The notes: generated from the sequence alone by a model not told the origin. DNA of 16,912 nt from an uncultured Streptomyces sp. (GCA_946480485.1 CAMLJW010000059.1:1-16912); one strand, 5' to 3'; shown: positions 1 to 7,831, numbered from the stretch's first letter. Numbers and translations are program-made.

Positions 1-24
1 GCCGACCACCAGGGGAATCGTCAC
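1..24 (-). CDS. Start of a divergent universal stress protein gene (partial)
   Basis: Reading leftwards from a GTG at 24-22, the first eight codons give MTIPLVVG before the window ends. This is a typical actinobacterial opening of a universal stress protein (a beta-strand followed by VGxDGS). An AGGAG Shine-Dalgarno (complement of 34-38) sits 9 nt upstream of the GTG. The gene would be divergent from the USP gene at 232. Only eight residues are visible, so the family call rests on this short resemblance plus the neighbouring USP gene, and it could be another protein. Confidence 0.5.
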
Positions 25-231
25 CGCCCCTATCTCCTCTCGGCCGGATCCCGCATCTCCGGCTCCCCTCCTCCGGTCCACATGCGCCGTGGAGGGGATT
101 GCGGTACTCCTCGAATGAGAGAACCCGCCGCGCCCGGCGTGCCGACGACGTCCGGACCATCCACACCGTCGGACTCGTTCACCGTCATCCACCCGTCATT
201 TCCAGCTTCGTACGAGACGGAGGACGCCGCC
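25..231. promoter_or_regulatory. Divergent intergenic region between two stress-protein genes
   Basis: This 207-bp stretch separates the leftward partial gene from the rightward USP gene and should carry both promoters. It contains the Shine-Dalgarno sites for each gene (complement of 34-38, and the purine-rich GAGACGGAGG at 214-223). It also contains TCCAC(77-81)/GTGGA(89-93), an inverted repeat with a 7-bp spacer, and an 8-bp palindrome GTCCGGAC at 150-157. I could not identify convincing -35/-10 boxes or a clear DosR-type operator. The role is inferred from position. Confidence 0.45.
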
Positions 232-1101
232 ATGCAACCAGTCGTCACCGTGGGCCTGGACGGCTCACCGGAGAGCCTTGCCGCTGCCCGCTGGGCCGCC
301 GACGAGGCCGAGAAGCGCAAGCTCACCCTCCGCCTGCTGCACGCCTGGCCACTGCTGGCACCGGAACCGACCCGCGTCCCCTCCGAAGTCGATCAGAACT
401 ACTGGGCGAAGCGTCTCGTCCACACCGCGCAGGCAGAACTCCAGGCACGTCACCCGGGCCTGTCCATCGTCGGGAACCTGGTCGCCGACGATGCCCAGAA
501 CGCCCTGCTCCAAGCGGCGTCTGAGTCCGACATGCTCGTGCTCGGTTCGCGGGGGCTGGAGCCCGTCGAGAGTTACTTCCTTGGCGACGTGAGCATGCCG
601 GTCGTGGCACGGGCAGAGCGGCCGGTAGTACTGGTCCGCGCCCAGAGCGTCGAGGAAGGGGCAGCCCCGGCATCCGCAGACCGCGTGGTCGTGGCCCTGA
701 AACTGCACGGTTCGTCCGACGACCTGCTCGACTTCGCCTTCCACACCGCTGCCGCCAGAGGCGTTCTTCTCCAAGCCGTCCACGGCCGAAGCGTGCCACT
801 CCACGCACGCGTTCCCTGGGGCGTGGACCACAACGTCACCGAAGAGATCACGCGGGACGCGCTGAAGGAGCTGGGCAAGGCGCTCCGCCCCTGGCGCGAG
901 AAGTACCCGCAGGTGGACGTGGCCGACGGCATCCGTCTCGAAAGCCCTGCCAAGGCGGTCGTACGGGCTGCCCAAGGTGCCGCGCTGCTCGTCGTCGGCC
1001 GACGCGGACACCGTCCGGGGCTGGCGCCCCACCTGGGTCCCGTGGCGCAGGCGGCCATTCATCACGGGCGCTGCCCCGTCGCCGTCGTTCCCCATGACTG
1101 A
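232..1101 (+). CDS. Tandem-domain universal stress protein
   Basis: This is a 289-aa cytoplasmic protein made of two USP (UspA) domains, about residues 1-145 and 150-289, the usual size for the tandem actinobacterial form. Domain 1 opens with a TVGLDGS strand-loop and an RWAADEA helix. It carries the nucleotide-loop pattern G-2x-G-9x-G at residues 105-118 (GSRG...LGDVS). Domain 2 has the corresponding GRRG...LGP near 256-270. In both domains the residue after the last Gly is Asp or Pro instead of the usual Ser/Thr, so ATP binding is possible but not assured. The reading frame is open upstream to 82, but the ATG at 232 is chosen because it starts the first USP strand and has a purine-rich ribosome site at 214-223. 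Such proteins generally rise under hypoxia or stationary phase. The stop overlaps the next gene's start by 8 nt, implying co-translation. Confidence 0.93.
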   Translation: MQPVVTVGLDGSPESLAAARWAADEAEKRKLTLRLLHAWPLLAPEPTRVPSEVDQNYWAKRLVHTAQAELQARHPGLSIVGNLVADDAQNALLQAASESDMLVLGSRGLEPVESYFLGDVSMPVVARAERPVVLVRAQSVEEGAAPASADRVVVALKLHGSSDDLLDFAFHTAAARGVLLQAVHGRSVPLHARVPWGVDHNVTEEITRDALKELGKALRPWREKYPQVDVADGIRLESPAKAVVRAAQGAALLVVGRRGHRPGLAPHLGPVAQAAIHHGRCPVAVVPHD

Positions 1102-2680
1102 GCCCGGCCTCCGCGGGAGGTCAGTGGGTTCGGCGCCTCGGGCCGACGCGTCCGTGCTCCGGTCCAGTGACCGGCACGGCGGCGAGCCGGTGCCGCGCGC
1201 GGAGGTGTGCGAGACCCACACCGCGGTCGTGTTTTTCGTCGGCGACCGCGCCTACAAGCTCAAGAAGCCGGTGGATCTGGGATTCCTGGACTACACGACG
1301 GTGACGGCCCGCCGAGCCGCGTGCGAACGCGAAGTCGCTCTCAACCGCCGCTTCACCCCCGACGTCTATCTGGGTCTGGGTGAGGTCCACAGCCCCGACA
1401 CGCAGGCGCCCGAACCGCTCGTGGTGATGCGCCGCATGCCTGCGGACCGCCGCCTCTCCCACCTGGTACGGGAAGGGGTCACCGTCGACGACGCCCTGCG
1501 GGCCGTCGCCCGGCAACTCGCAGCATGGCACGCGGACGCGCCCCGGAGCCGGGAGGTGGACGAGCAAGGTACGCGGGACGCGCTGTCCTCCCGCTGGGAG
1601 GCCAGCTTCCAGCAGGTCCGCGCGCTGGCCGACGACGGCGTCGTGCCGGACGGGGTGGCGGAGGTGGAGCGGTTGGTACGCCGCTACCTCGCCGGCCGCA
1701 AGCGTTTGTTCGACTCCCGTATCGAGCAGGGACGAGTGGTCGACGGCCACGGCGATCTGCTCGCCGAGGACATCTTCTGCCTCGACGACGGCCCCCGCGT
1801 CCTGGACTGCCTGGAGTTCGACGACCACCTCCGCTACGTCGACGGCCTCGACGACGCCGCCTTCCTCGCCATGGACCTGGAACAGCTCGGCGCCCCGCAG
1901 GCCGCGGCGTACTTCCTCGCCCAGTACGGCGAGTACTCCGGCGACCCCGCACCCCCCTCCCTGTGGCACCACTACGTCGCCTACCGCGCCTTCGTCCGCG
2001 CCAAGGTCTCCCTGATCCAGGCCCGCCAGGGCGCACCGGGCGCGGAGGCCGCGTCGCGACGGCTGATCGCGACGGCGCTGCGCCACCTGCGCACCTCCGC
2101 CGTCGGCCTGACGCTCGTCGGCGGGCTGCCCGGCAGTGGGAAGTCCACCCTCGCCGGAGCGCTGGCCGACCGGCTGGGGGTCACGCTGCTCGGCAGCGAC
2201 CGCCTCCGCAAGGAGCTGGCGGGGATCCCGGCTGAACAGTCCGCGGCAGCCGGCTACGGCGAGGGCCTTTACACGCCCGAGTGGACCGCCAGGACCTACG
2301 CCGCTCTGCTCGACCGTGCGTCCGCCCTGCTGTCCTCCGGCGAATCCGTCGTCCTGGATGCCACCTGGTCAGATGAGGCACAGCGCGAAGCGGCTCTGCG
2401 CATGGCCGAACGCACCAGCGCCGATCTGGTGGCCCTGCACTGCCACGTGCCGGGCGACGTGTCAGCGGCCCGCCTGAGCACGCGCGCTTCCGGAGCGTCC
2501 GACGCCGACCTCGGCATCGCCACCACCATGGCGGCCAGGGAACAGCCGTGGCCCGAGGCCGTCGCGGTCGACACCAGTGGCACGTTGGAGTCCGCGGTCG
2601 CCCAGGCACTGGCTGCAGTACGACCATGGGGCACCGACCAGGCACCGGTCTTCCGCCGCCCGTACATGGAGCCGGACTAG
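1094..2680 (+). CDS. Phosphotransferase-like plus P-loop kinase (AAA) two-domain protein
   Basis: This is a 528-aa protein with two catalytic-looking modules. Residues about 35-300 resemble aminoglycoside/choline-kinase-type phosphotransferases. They include YKLKKPVDLGFLDY near the N-terminus (Lys pair), the catalytic-loop signature HGDL at 219-222 and a downstream LDCLEFDD that would hold the metal-binding Asp. Residues about 338-500 form a separate P-loop kinase of the gluconate/zeta-toxin-like class, with Walker A GGLPGSGKST at 343-352 (Lys350) and VVLDATWSDEAQR downstream. This domain pair is common in bacteria as 'bifunctional aminoglycoside phosphotransferase/ATP-binding protein', but its substrate is not known and drug resistance should not be assumed. 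The ATG at 1094 is preferred over upstream in-frame codons from 977, which would lie inside the USP gene. ATGACTGA is shared with the USP stop. A small hairpin follows the stop. Confidence 0.88.
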   Translation: MTEPGLRGRSVGSAPRADASVLRSSDRHGGEPVPRAEVCETHTAVVFFVGDRAYKLKKPVDLGFLDYTTVTARRAACEREVALNRRFTPDVYLGLGEVHSPDTQAPEPLVVMRRMPADRRLSHLVREGVTVDDALRAVARQLAAWHADAPRSREVDEQGTRDALSSRWEASFQQVRALADDGVVPDGVAEVERLVRRYLAGRKRLFDSRIEQGRVVDGHGDLLAEDIFCLDDGPRVLDCLEFDDHLRYVDGLDDAAFLAMDLEQLGAPQAAAYFLAQYGEYSGDPAPPSLWHHYVAYRAFVRAKVSLIQARQGAPGAEAASRRLIATALRHLRTSAVGLTLVGGLPGSGKSTLAGALADRLGVTLLGSDRLRKELAGIPAEQSAAAGYGEGLYTPEWTARTYAALLDRASALLSSGESVVLDATWSDEAQREAALRMAERTSADLVALHCHVPGDVSAARLSTRASGASDADLGIATTMAAREQPWPEAVAVDTSGTLESAVAQALAAVRPWGTDQAPVFRRPYMEPD

Positions 2681-2683
2681 ACG

Positions 2684-2699
2684 AGCGGGTATCCCCGCT
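2684..2699 (+). terminator. Short inverted repeat after the kinase gene
   Basis: AGCGGG (2684-2689) and CCCGCT (2694-2699) form a 6-bp GC-rich stem with a 4-nt loop, three bases after the TAG stop at 2678-2680. There is no T-run. It may be a weak factor-independent terminator or an mRNA 3' end stabiliser. The short stem makes the call tentative. Confidence 0.3.
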
Positions 2700-2808
2700 G
2701 GTGTTCGGGCCGGACCACTGGTTGCCGGGTCGCGCCACCTGGTTTCGCGGGGCGTGGCGCATTGCCTCATGGTGGGTTGTACGGGGAACTCCGGCCCGGC
2801 GGGCGTGG

Positions 2809-2841
2809 CAGAGCCCGTCGTCGTACGCCGTTACGGCTCTG
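2809..2841 (+). promoter_or_regulatory. Imperfect hairpin next to the ribosome site of the 187-aa gene
   Basis: CAGAGCC (2809-2815) can pair with GGCTCTG (2835-2841), with further GT/AC pairing inside if one C is bulged. The hairpin ends one base before the strong Shine-Dalgarno GGGAGGAGG (2843-2851) of the gene starting at 2857. It could influence translation of that gene or be fortuitous in GC-rich DNA. The rest of the 176-bp gap (2681-2856) shows no recognisable promoter boxes or genes. Confidence 0.25.
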
Positions 2842-2856
2842 CGGGAGGAGGCCACC

Positions 2857-3420
2857 ATGGGTGAACAGCGACCGCTCGCACCTCGGGAGGCATGGCGGGC
2901 CGTGGCCGCATGCTTCCTCACCACCTTCGCGCTGCTCGCGCGGCACCGGGTCCATCTGCCGAAAGAGCGCGTGGGCATGCGGCTCCGTTTCGCCGACGAC
3001 ACCACGGCCCGGGTCTACCGGGAGACCCGCCTCGGCAGCGGCTTGGCGAAGGACCCGTGCACGCTGGTGGTCACCTTCCGGCTGCGCCTGGTACGCGGGC
3101 CCGCGCCCGCGCTGTTCCGCCGGGAGAGCCTGCTGAACACCCCGCTGTTCGTCGGCTTCCCCGGTTTCACCTCGAAACTGTGGCTGGCGCACGACGAGCA
3201 CGACCGCTACCGCGGCGTGTACGAGTGGGACGGACAACAGCGCGCCGAGCACTACGCGCGTTCCCTGTGGCGGGTTCTGGCGCTCGTCAGTGTGCCTGGT
3301 TCGATCCGGTATGCCGTGGTGCCGGGGCTGCGTCGCGACGACGTGATCGCGGACCCGCGACTGGTCGAGGGCCTGGAACGGGACGACGCCGCATGGTGGC
3401 GCACTGCGGCCGGGATGTGA
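2857..3420 (+). CDS. Conserved-looking protein of unknown function, coupled to monooxygenase
   Basis: This 187-aa protein is not recognised with certainty. The ATG at 2857 has an excellent ribosome site (GGGAGGAGG at 2843-2851), whereas the open frame further upstream lacks one. Residues 10-30 are hydrophobic with an Arg/His end (AVAACFLTTFALLARHR), possibly an amphipathic or membrane-contacting helix. The centre, FVGFPGFTSKLWLAHDEHDRYRGVYEWDG (split here only for description), resembles the strand-rich core of small dimeric alpha/beta-barrel proteins of the YdhR/monooxygenase-like kind. The C-terminus is charged. There are only one or two Cys and no metal-binding cluster. Its stop overlaps the GTG start of the FAD monooxygenase by 4 nt (GTGA), so the two proteins are probably made together and may act in the same pathway. 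No function is assigned. Confidence 0.75.
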   Translation: MGEQRPLAPREAWRAVAACFLTTFALLARHRVHLPKERVGMRLRFADDTTARVYRETRLGSGLAKDPCTLVVTFRLRLVRGPAPALFRRESLLNTPLFVGFPGFTSKLWLAHDEHDRYRGVYEWDGQQRAEHYARSLWRVLALVSVPGSIRYAVVPGLRRDDVIADPRLVEGLERDDAAWWRTAAGM

Positions 3421-5003
3421 CGGCGGCAGTGGACATCCTGGTCGTCGGGGCCGGAACGACCGGACTCAGCCTGGCGCTGCAGGCTCATGACCACGGAGCA
3501 CGAATCCGTGTCGTCGAACGGCGTGCCGAGCCGTTCCGGCCCTCTCGCGCCCTCATCCTGCACCCCCGCACCCTGGAGGTCCTACGCCCGCTAGGTGTCA
3601 CGGACGCCCTGCTGGAGCGGGCGGACACCGCCCCAACAGCCCAGTTGCATCTCGGCTCCCGCGTCGTCGAAACCAGGCTGGCGGACCTCGCGCTGCCCGA
3701 CACGGCGTTCCCCCATCTGTCACTCATGCGGCAGATGGACGTCGAAACGGTGCTGGAGCAGGCACTCGCCGACCGCGGTGTGACCGTCGAACGGGGCACC
3801 GAACTGATCGCCGCCCGCGACGACGGGGACAGCGCGGTTGCCATGCTGCGATCGCGGCACGGTATCGAGGAGATCCGCTGTCCCTTCGTCGTCGGCTGCG
3901 ACGGCCCTGCCAGTACCGTGCGGGCCTGCGCCGACATCGGGTGGCACGGCAGGCCCTATGCCGAAGAGGTGGTCCTTGCCGACCTCGACCTCGGCGGTAT
4001 GTCCACACATGCCGACGCTCAGGTGTTCGCGGGGCGCCGAGGGCTGCTGTTCCTCTTCCCGCTCGGAGAGCGGGCCACCTGGCGGCTGCTGGCCACGCGG
4101 GCGTCCGCCGGCAGGGCCGGGCAGAGCTTCGGCCAGCCGGGGGCTGCCGTACCGGAAGCCGAGCTTCAGCACTTCCTGAACGAAGCGGGGATGAAGGCAC
4201 GCATCGAGCGTCTTGCGTGGTCCGCGCGGGTGCCTCTGCAGTGCAGCCTTGCCCGGCGGTTTCGCCGAGGGCGGCTCTTCTTGGCGGGGGACGCGGCTCA
4301 CAACTACTCACCGGCCACCGGCCAGGGCATGAACGCCGGTATCCAGGACGCTGTGAACCTCGGCTGGAAGCTCGGCTTCGTGGCAAGCGGTTCCAGGGGT
4401 GAGTCCGCGGACGGGCTCGATGCAGAAGTGCTGCTCGATTCCTACGACAGGGAGCGCAGAGCGGCTGCCCACCGACGGCTGATCCTCACGCACACGGCGT
4501 TCTGGGCGGAGGCGTCGACGGGCTGGATCCCCTCATTGCTGCGCGCGGTGGCCGCTCCGCGCGCGGCCCCCGCCATCCCCGCCCTCCTCGGTCGGCGACG
4601 GCTGGTCGCCGAGGCCATCCGCCTCATCTCCCAGCTGCGGGTGAACTACCGGCGCAGCCCCCTGTCGGTGGCGGGAACACCGCCCCTGCGTGGTGCTCCT
4701 CGCCCAGGAGACCGCCTGCCCGACGCGGCCGTCAGCGTCGGAGGACCTGCCGAGCGGCTGCACGCACTGCTGGCCCGCCCGGGTGTGCACCTGCTGCTCC
4801 AACGCGATGCCGCCCCGCCGCCGGACACGGTGGCCGGACCTCGGGTCACCGTCCTGCGGCTGATGAACAGCCCCGGTCGCGGTCTGGTGGCCGTCCGCCC
4901 GGACGGGCATGTCGGCTTCCGCTGCGGGGCCGCCGACCCCGCCGGGCTGACCGGCTGGCTCTCCCTGATCGGCGCAGCGGCATCTCCACCCGTTCGGCCA
5001 TGA
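3417..5003 (+). CDS. FAD-dependent aromatic-type monooxygenase (group A)
   Basis: This 528-aa flavoprotein is a class A hydroxylase that would use NAD(P)H and O2 to hydroxylate an aromatic or polyketide substrate. The Rossmann FAD motif GAGTTG is at residues 11-16 (DILVVGAGTTGLSLAL). The ERR at the end of the second strand binds the ribose. The DG motif (VVGCDGPASTVR) centres on Asp162. The GD motif (GRLFLAGDAAHNYSPATGQGMN) centres on Asp292 and continues into the long helix typical of the family. The last ~110 residues, from PGDRLPD onward, form the thioredoxin-like C-terminal domain seen in phenol-hydroxylase-like and MhpA-like members. The GTG at 3417 is chosen because the FAD strand begins at residue 5 and it overlaps the previous stop as GTGA. 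The long open frame upstream to 2892 is only a shadow of the previous gene. The substrate is unknown. Confidence 0.92.
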   Translation: MTAAVDILVVGAGTTGLSLALQAHDHGARIRVVERRAEPFRPSRALILHPRTLEVLRPLGVTDALLERADTAPTAQLHLGSRVVETRLADLALPDTAFPHLSLMRQMDVETVLEQALADRGVTVERGTELIAARDDGDSAVAMLRSRHGIEEIRCPFVVGCDGPASTVRACADIGWHGRPYAEEVVLADLDLGGMSTHADAQVFAGRRGLLFLFPLGERATWRLLATRASAGRAGQSFGQPGAAVPEAELQHFLNEAGMKARIERLAWSARVPLQCSLARRFRRGRLFLAGDAAHNYSPATGQGMNAGIQDAVNLGWKLGFVASGSRGESADGLDAEVLLDSYDRERRAAAHRRLILTHTAFWAEASTGWIPSLLRAVAAPRAAPAIPALLGRRRLVAEAIRLISQLRVNYRRSPLSVAGTPPLRGAPRPGDRLPDAAVSVGGPAERLHALLARPGVHLLLQRDAAPPPDTVAGPRVTVLRLMNSPGRGLVAVRPDGHVGFRCGAADPAGLTGWLSLIGAAASPPVRP

Positions 5004-5118
5004 ACACCAGGCGACGGAGCCCCACCTACCTCCCCGCTACAAGAGTCCGATGATCCTCAGGAGTCAGCGGGCTGATGGTCCCGGTTGCCCAGGCGTCCTT
5101 CCAGAGCGACGGTGGAGA

Positions 5119-5136
5119 GAGTCGGCCGAGTCGGCC
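5119..5136 (+). repeat. Tandem 9-bp direct repeat in dehydrogenase leader
   Basis: GAGTCGGCC occurs twice head to tail (5119-5127 and 5128-5136), just upstream of the AGGGAG ribosome site of the alcohol dehydrogenase gene. It could be a regulator half-site pair or a slippage duplication. The remainder of the 148-bp gap (5004-5151) shows no other structure I can support. Confidence 0.4.
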
Positions 5137-5151
5137 AGGGAGTGGATGACC

Positions 5152-6180
5152 ATGCGAGCCCTCGTCTACCACGGCCCCGGACAGATCTCCTGGGACAGCG
5201 TCCCCGATCCGGCGATCGAGGACCCTGCCGACGCCGTCGTGCGGGTCGAGGCCACGACCATCTGCGGCACCGATCTGCACATCCTGCGCGGAGACCTGCC
5301 CGAGGTGAAGCCGGGGACGATTCTCGGTCACGAGGCCGTCGGCGAGGTCATGGAGGCCGGCAGCGACGTCCACGACCTGCGCCCCGGCGACCAGGTGATC
5401 GTGTCGTCCGTCTCGGCCTGCGGCCGCTGTCCGGCATGCCGTGACACCCTGCGCGGACAGTGCCGCGGGGGCGGTGGATGGATCCTCGGGAATCTGATCA
5501 ACGGGACCCAGGCGGAGTTCGTACGGGTCCCCTTCGCCGACCACTCCACCCACCGACGGCCCTCCGCCCTCTCACTCGATGACGCGGTCCTGCTCGCCGA
5601 GGTCCTCCCCACCGCCTACGAAGTCGGCGTGCGGAACGGAGAGGTCGGCCCGGGAGACACCGTCGTCGTGGTGGGGGCGGGTCCAGTCGGTCTCGCCTGC
5701 GTCGTCGTCGCGCGGCTCTACTCGCCCCGCCGGATTATCGTGGTGGACCTGTCCTCCGCCCGGCTGGAAGCCGCCGCCCGTGTGGGCGCCGATGCCGCCG
5801 AACTACCGGGGACGATGATCGCCGAGCTGTCCGAGGGGCCGGGTGCCGACGTGGTGATCGAGGCATCGGGGGAACCGGAAGGCTTCGTCCTGTGCACCCG
5901 CGCCGTCCGCGCGGGAGGGCACATCGCCAACATCGGCACGCACGGCAGGCCCGCGACCCTGCATCTCGAATCCCTGTGGCGCAAGAACGTGACGATCAGC
6001 ACCGGCCAGGTGGACACGTACTCCACACCGTGGCTGATGGAGTTGGTGAGGTTCGGCCGCCTGCACGTCTCACAGCTGGTCACCCACACCTTCGGCCTCG
6101 ATCGGGTGGAGGACGCCTACGAGGTGTTCTCCCACGGCACGACTTCCGGTGCGCTCAAGGTCGTACTGCACCGTGAGTGA
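5152..6180 (+). CDS. Zinc-dependent medium-chain alcohol dehydrogenase
   Basis: This 342-aa MDR-superfamily enzyme oxidises or reduces an alcohol/aldehyde with NAD(P). Catalytic zinc ligands are visible: Cys38 in TTICGTD and His60-Glu61 in LGHEAVGEV. The structural zinc cluster has four cysteines at 90, 93, 96 and 104, with the canonical spacing. The cofactor-binding glycine motif GAGPVG is at about 175-180 ([14 protein letters not shown]), followed by the strand ending in Asp (RIIVVDLS), which favours NAD over NADP. The length is right for the family. ATG 5152 is preferred over ATG 5146 because AGGGAG at 5138-5143 is better spaced for it. The frame is open to 5050 but without homology. The next gene fragment encodes an acyl-CoA synthetase, so the pair may once have formed an alcohol/aldehyde/acetate route. 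A hairpin 20 nt after the stop probably ends the transcript. Confidence 0.94.
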   Translation: MRALVYHGPGQISWDSVPDPAIEDPADAVVRVEATTICGTDLHILRGDLPEVKPGTILGHEAVGEVMEAGSDVHDLRPGDQVIVSSVSACGRCPACRDTLRGQCRGGGGWILGNLINGTQAEFVRVPFADHSTHRRPSALSLDDAVLLAEVLPTAYEVGVRNGEVGPGDTVVVVGAGPVGLACVVVARLYSPRRIIVVDLSSARLEAAARVGADAAELPGTMIAELSEGPGADVVIEASGEPEGFVLCTRAVRAGGHIANIGTHGRPATLHLESLWRKNVTISTGQVDTYSTPWLMELVRFGRLHVSQLVTHTFGLDRVEDAYEVFSHGTTSGALKVVLHRE

Positions 6181-7411
6181 AGGGCCCGGCCGACAGGAGT
6201 CCGAAAAGGCCGCTCGGTCCCCTTTCTCGGCGTCGGCGGTGCTGGGCACGCTGAAGAACACCAGCGTGCTGTGCCCGCTCTTCTCCGCCTTCGGCCCCGA
6301 CCCGGTCGAGCAGCGGCTGCGCCTGGGCGACGCGCAGGTCCTGGTCACCACCGCGGCCCTCTACCGGCGCAAGGTCGCCGAGCGCCGGGCATCGGTTCCC
6401 GGGCTCAAGCATGTCCTGATCGTCGGACCCGGCGCCGAGGACTTGCCAGGAACCGCCTCCTTCGACGAGCTGATGTCCGCCGCCCAGGACACCTTCACCA
6501 TCCCGCCGACGTCCCCCGACGACATGGCCCTGCTGCACTTCACCAGCGGCACCACCGGCACCCCCAAAGGTGCGGTCCACGTCCACGAGGCCGTCGTCGC
6601 CCACCACGCCACGGCCGCTTACGCGCTCGATCTGCACCCTGAGGACGTGTACTGGTGCACTGCCGACCCCGGCTGGGTCACCGGCATGTCGTACGGGATC
6701 ATCGCTCCGCTCGTCCACGGCGTGACGGTGGTCGTCGACGAGGGGGACTACGACGCCCGGCGCTGGTACCGGATCCTCGGCGAACAGCGGGTCACCGTCT
6801 GGTACACCGCCCCCACGGCCCTGCGCATGCTCATGCGCGCCACACCCCGCCAGGGCCCGTACGACCTGCCGCGCTCCTACGACCTGTCGGCCCTGCGCTT
6901 CATCGCCTCCGTCGGCGAACCCCTCAACCCGGAGGCCGTGGTGTGGGGCCGGGACGTGCTGGGCCTGCCGGTGCACGACAACTGGTGGCAGACGGAGACC
7001 GGCTGCATCATGATCGCGAACTTCGCGGCGTGCGAGATCCGGCCCGGTTCGATGGGACGGCCGCTGCCCGGCGTCGAGGCGACCGTGCTGGAGCAGGGCG
7101 AAGACGGCCGGGCGCAGGTCATCGGCGGTCGGGTCACCGAGGTTCAACGCCCCGGGGTCGAGGGTGAGTTGGCGCTGCGGCCGGGCTGGCCGTCGATGTT
7201 CCGCGGCTATCTGCACGACAAGGAGCGCTACGACGCCGCGTTCGCCGACGGCTGGTATCTGACGGGTGACTTGGTCCGCCGGGACGCGGACGGCTGGTAC
7301 TGGTTCGTGGGGCGCGCCGACGACGTCATCAAGTCGGCGGGGCATCTGATCGGCCCGTTCGAGGTGGAGAGCGCGCTGATGGAGCACCCGGCAGTGGCCG
7401 AGGCCGGGTGA
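6173..7411 (+). pseudogene. Acetyl/acyl-CoA synthetase remnant, both ends missing
   Basis: This ANL-superfamily (AMP-forming) synthetase retains the core. It has the phosphate loop [16 protein letters not shown] (about 6530-6580), [34 protein letters not shown] (A5), GWYLTGD (A7) and [21 protein letters not shown] (A8). Acetyl-CoA synthetases are about 600-650 aa. Here homology starts at [18 protein letters not shown] (about 6236), so roughly the first third is missing. The C-terminal A10 catalytic-lysine segment is also absent. The frame stops at TGA 7409-7411 in EHPAVAEAG, while the expected continuation VIGRPDPVA is readable one frame over, consistent with loss of a single base. The frame is open from GTG 6149 or GTG 6173, inside or at the end of the dehydrogenase gene, and no good ribosome site is evident. 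The product could fold only partly and should be inactive for thioester formation. The remaining core is otherwise unbroken, suggesting recent decay. Confidence 0.82.
6201..6230 (+). terminator. Candidate terminator after the alcohol dehydrogenase gene
   Basis: CCGAAAAGG (6201-6209) pairs with CCTTTCTCGG (6221-6230), leaving one bulged base and an 11-nt loop. It begins 20 nt after the dehydrogenase stop. Recognisable synthetase homology starts only a few bases later (about 6236), so this stretch is better read as intergenic sequence than as coding. No U-tract follows, as is common in high-GC actinobacteria. Confidence 0.4.
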
Positions 7412-7818
7412 TCGGACGGCCGGACCCGGTCGCCGCCGACGCTCCCCGGAACGCACGACCGGCCCGGGCCACCGGCGTCGGCGCGGGGCTGGGCGCGCTG
7501 ACCGGGCTGCTCGGCGTCGGCGGCGGCTTCCTCGCCGTCCCGGCCCTGGTCACGGTGCTGGCGTTCGAGATGCAGGCCGCGATCGGCACCAGTCTGCTGG
7601 TCATCTCGGCCAACTCGCTGGCCTCGCTGGCCACCCGGGGAGCCACCACGGCGGGCGTCGACTGGGCGGTGATCGGACCGTTCACGGGGGCCGCGATCCT
7701 GAGTGCCTGGGACGGCAAACGGCTGGCCACCCGGGTTTCCGGCGCCCTGCTGCAACGGGCGTTCGCCGTCGTCCTGCTGGCCGTGGCCGCCTTCATGCTC
7801 GCCGACGCCCTGACATGA
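7408..7818 (+). pseudogene. Chimeric remnant: synthetase tail fused to TauE/SafE C-terminal half
   Basis: The 136-aa frame starts at GTG 7408 (GTGA overlap with the synthetase stop). Its first nine residues, VIGRPDPVA, continue the synthetase. From about residue 20 it becomes a membrane protein: ATGVGAGLGALTGLLGVGGGFLAVPALV, then QAAIGTSLLVISANSLASL, then a final hydrophobic segment FAVVLLAVAAFMLADAL. This matches the second half of TauE/SafE-family sulfite/anion exporters, which normally have about 250 aa and two such glycine-rich halves. The first half is absent. The junction (about 7435-7450) therefore marks a deletion joining two unrelated genes. A truncated exporter with half of the fold is unlikely to work. 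Its family fits the adjacent CstR-like repressor and rhodanese, because tauE, cstR and sulfurtransferase genes often sit together. An intact exporter here can be inferred for the ancestor. Confidence 0.75.
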
Positions 7819-7831
7819 CCAGGCAGCCGAA

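Noticed and set aside
126..139. CGCCG-n4-CGGCG mini inverted repeat
   Set aside because: Too short and expected by chance at this base composition.
150..157. Palindrome GTCCGGAC as a DosR/OsdR-type operator
   Set aside because: Eight-base GC-rich palindromes are frequent by chance in such DNA, and the flanks do not match the longer DosR-box pattern.
82..231. N-terminal extension of the USP gene to ATG 82
   Set aside because: The extra residues are Pro/Ser-rich, without homology. The ATG at 232 has a ribosome site and starts the first USP strand directly.
2892..3416. In-frame N-terminal extension of the monooxygenase
   Set aside because: It overlaps the 187-aa gene entirely, is Arg/Pro-rich, and precedes the true FAD strand, which begins at residue 5 from GTG 3417.
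6155..7456. A 433-codon minus-strand open frame opposite the synthetase remnant
   Set aside because: The plus strand encodes recognisable ANL motifs. The minus translation shows no family features.
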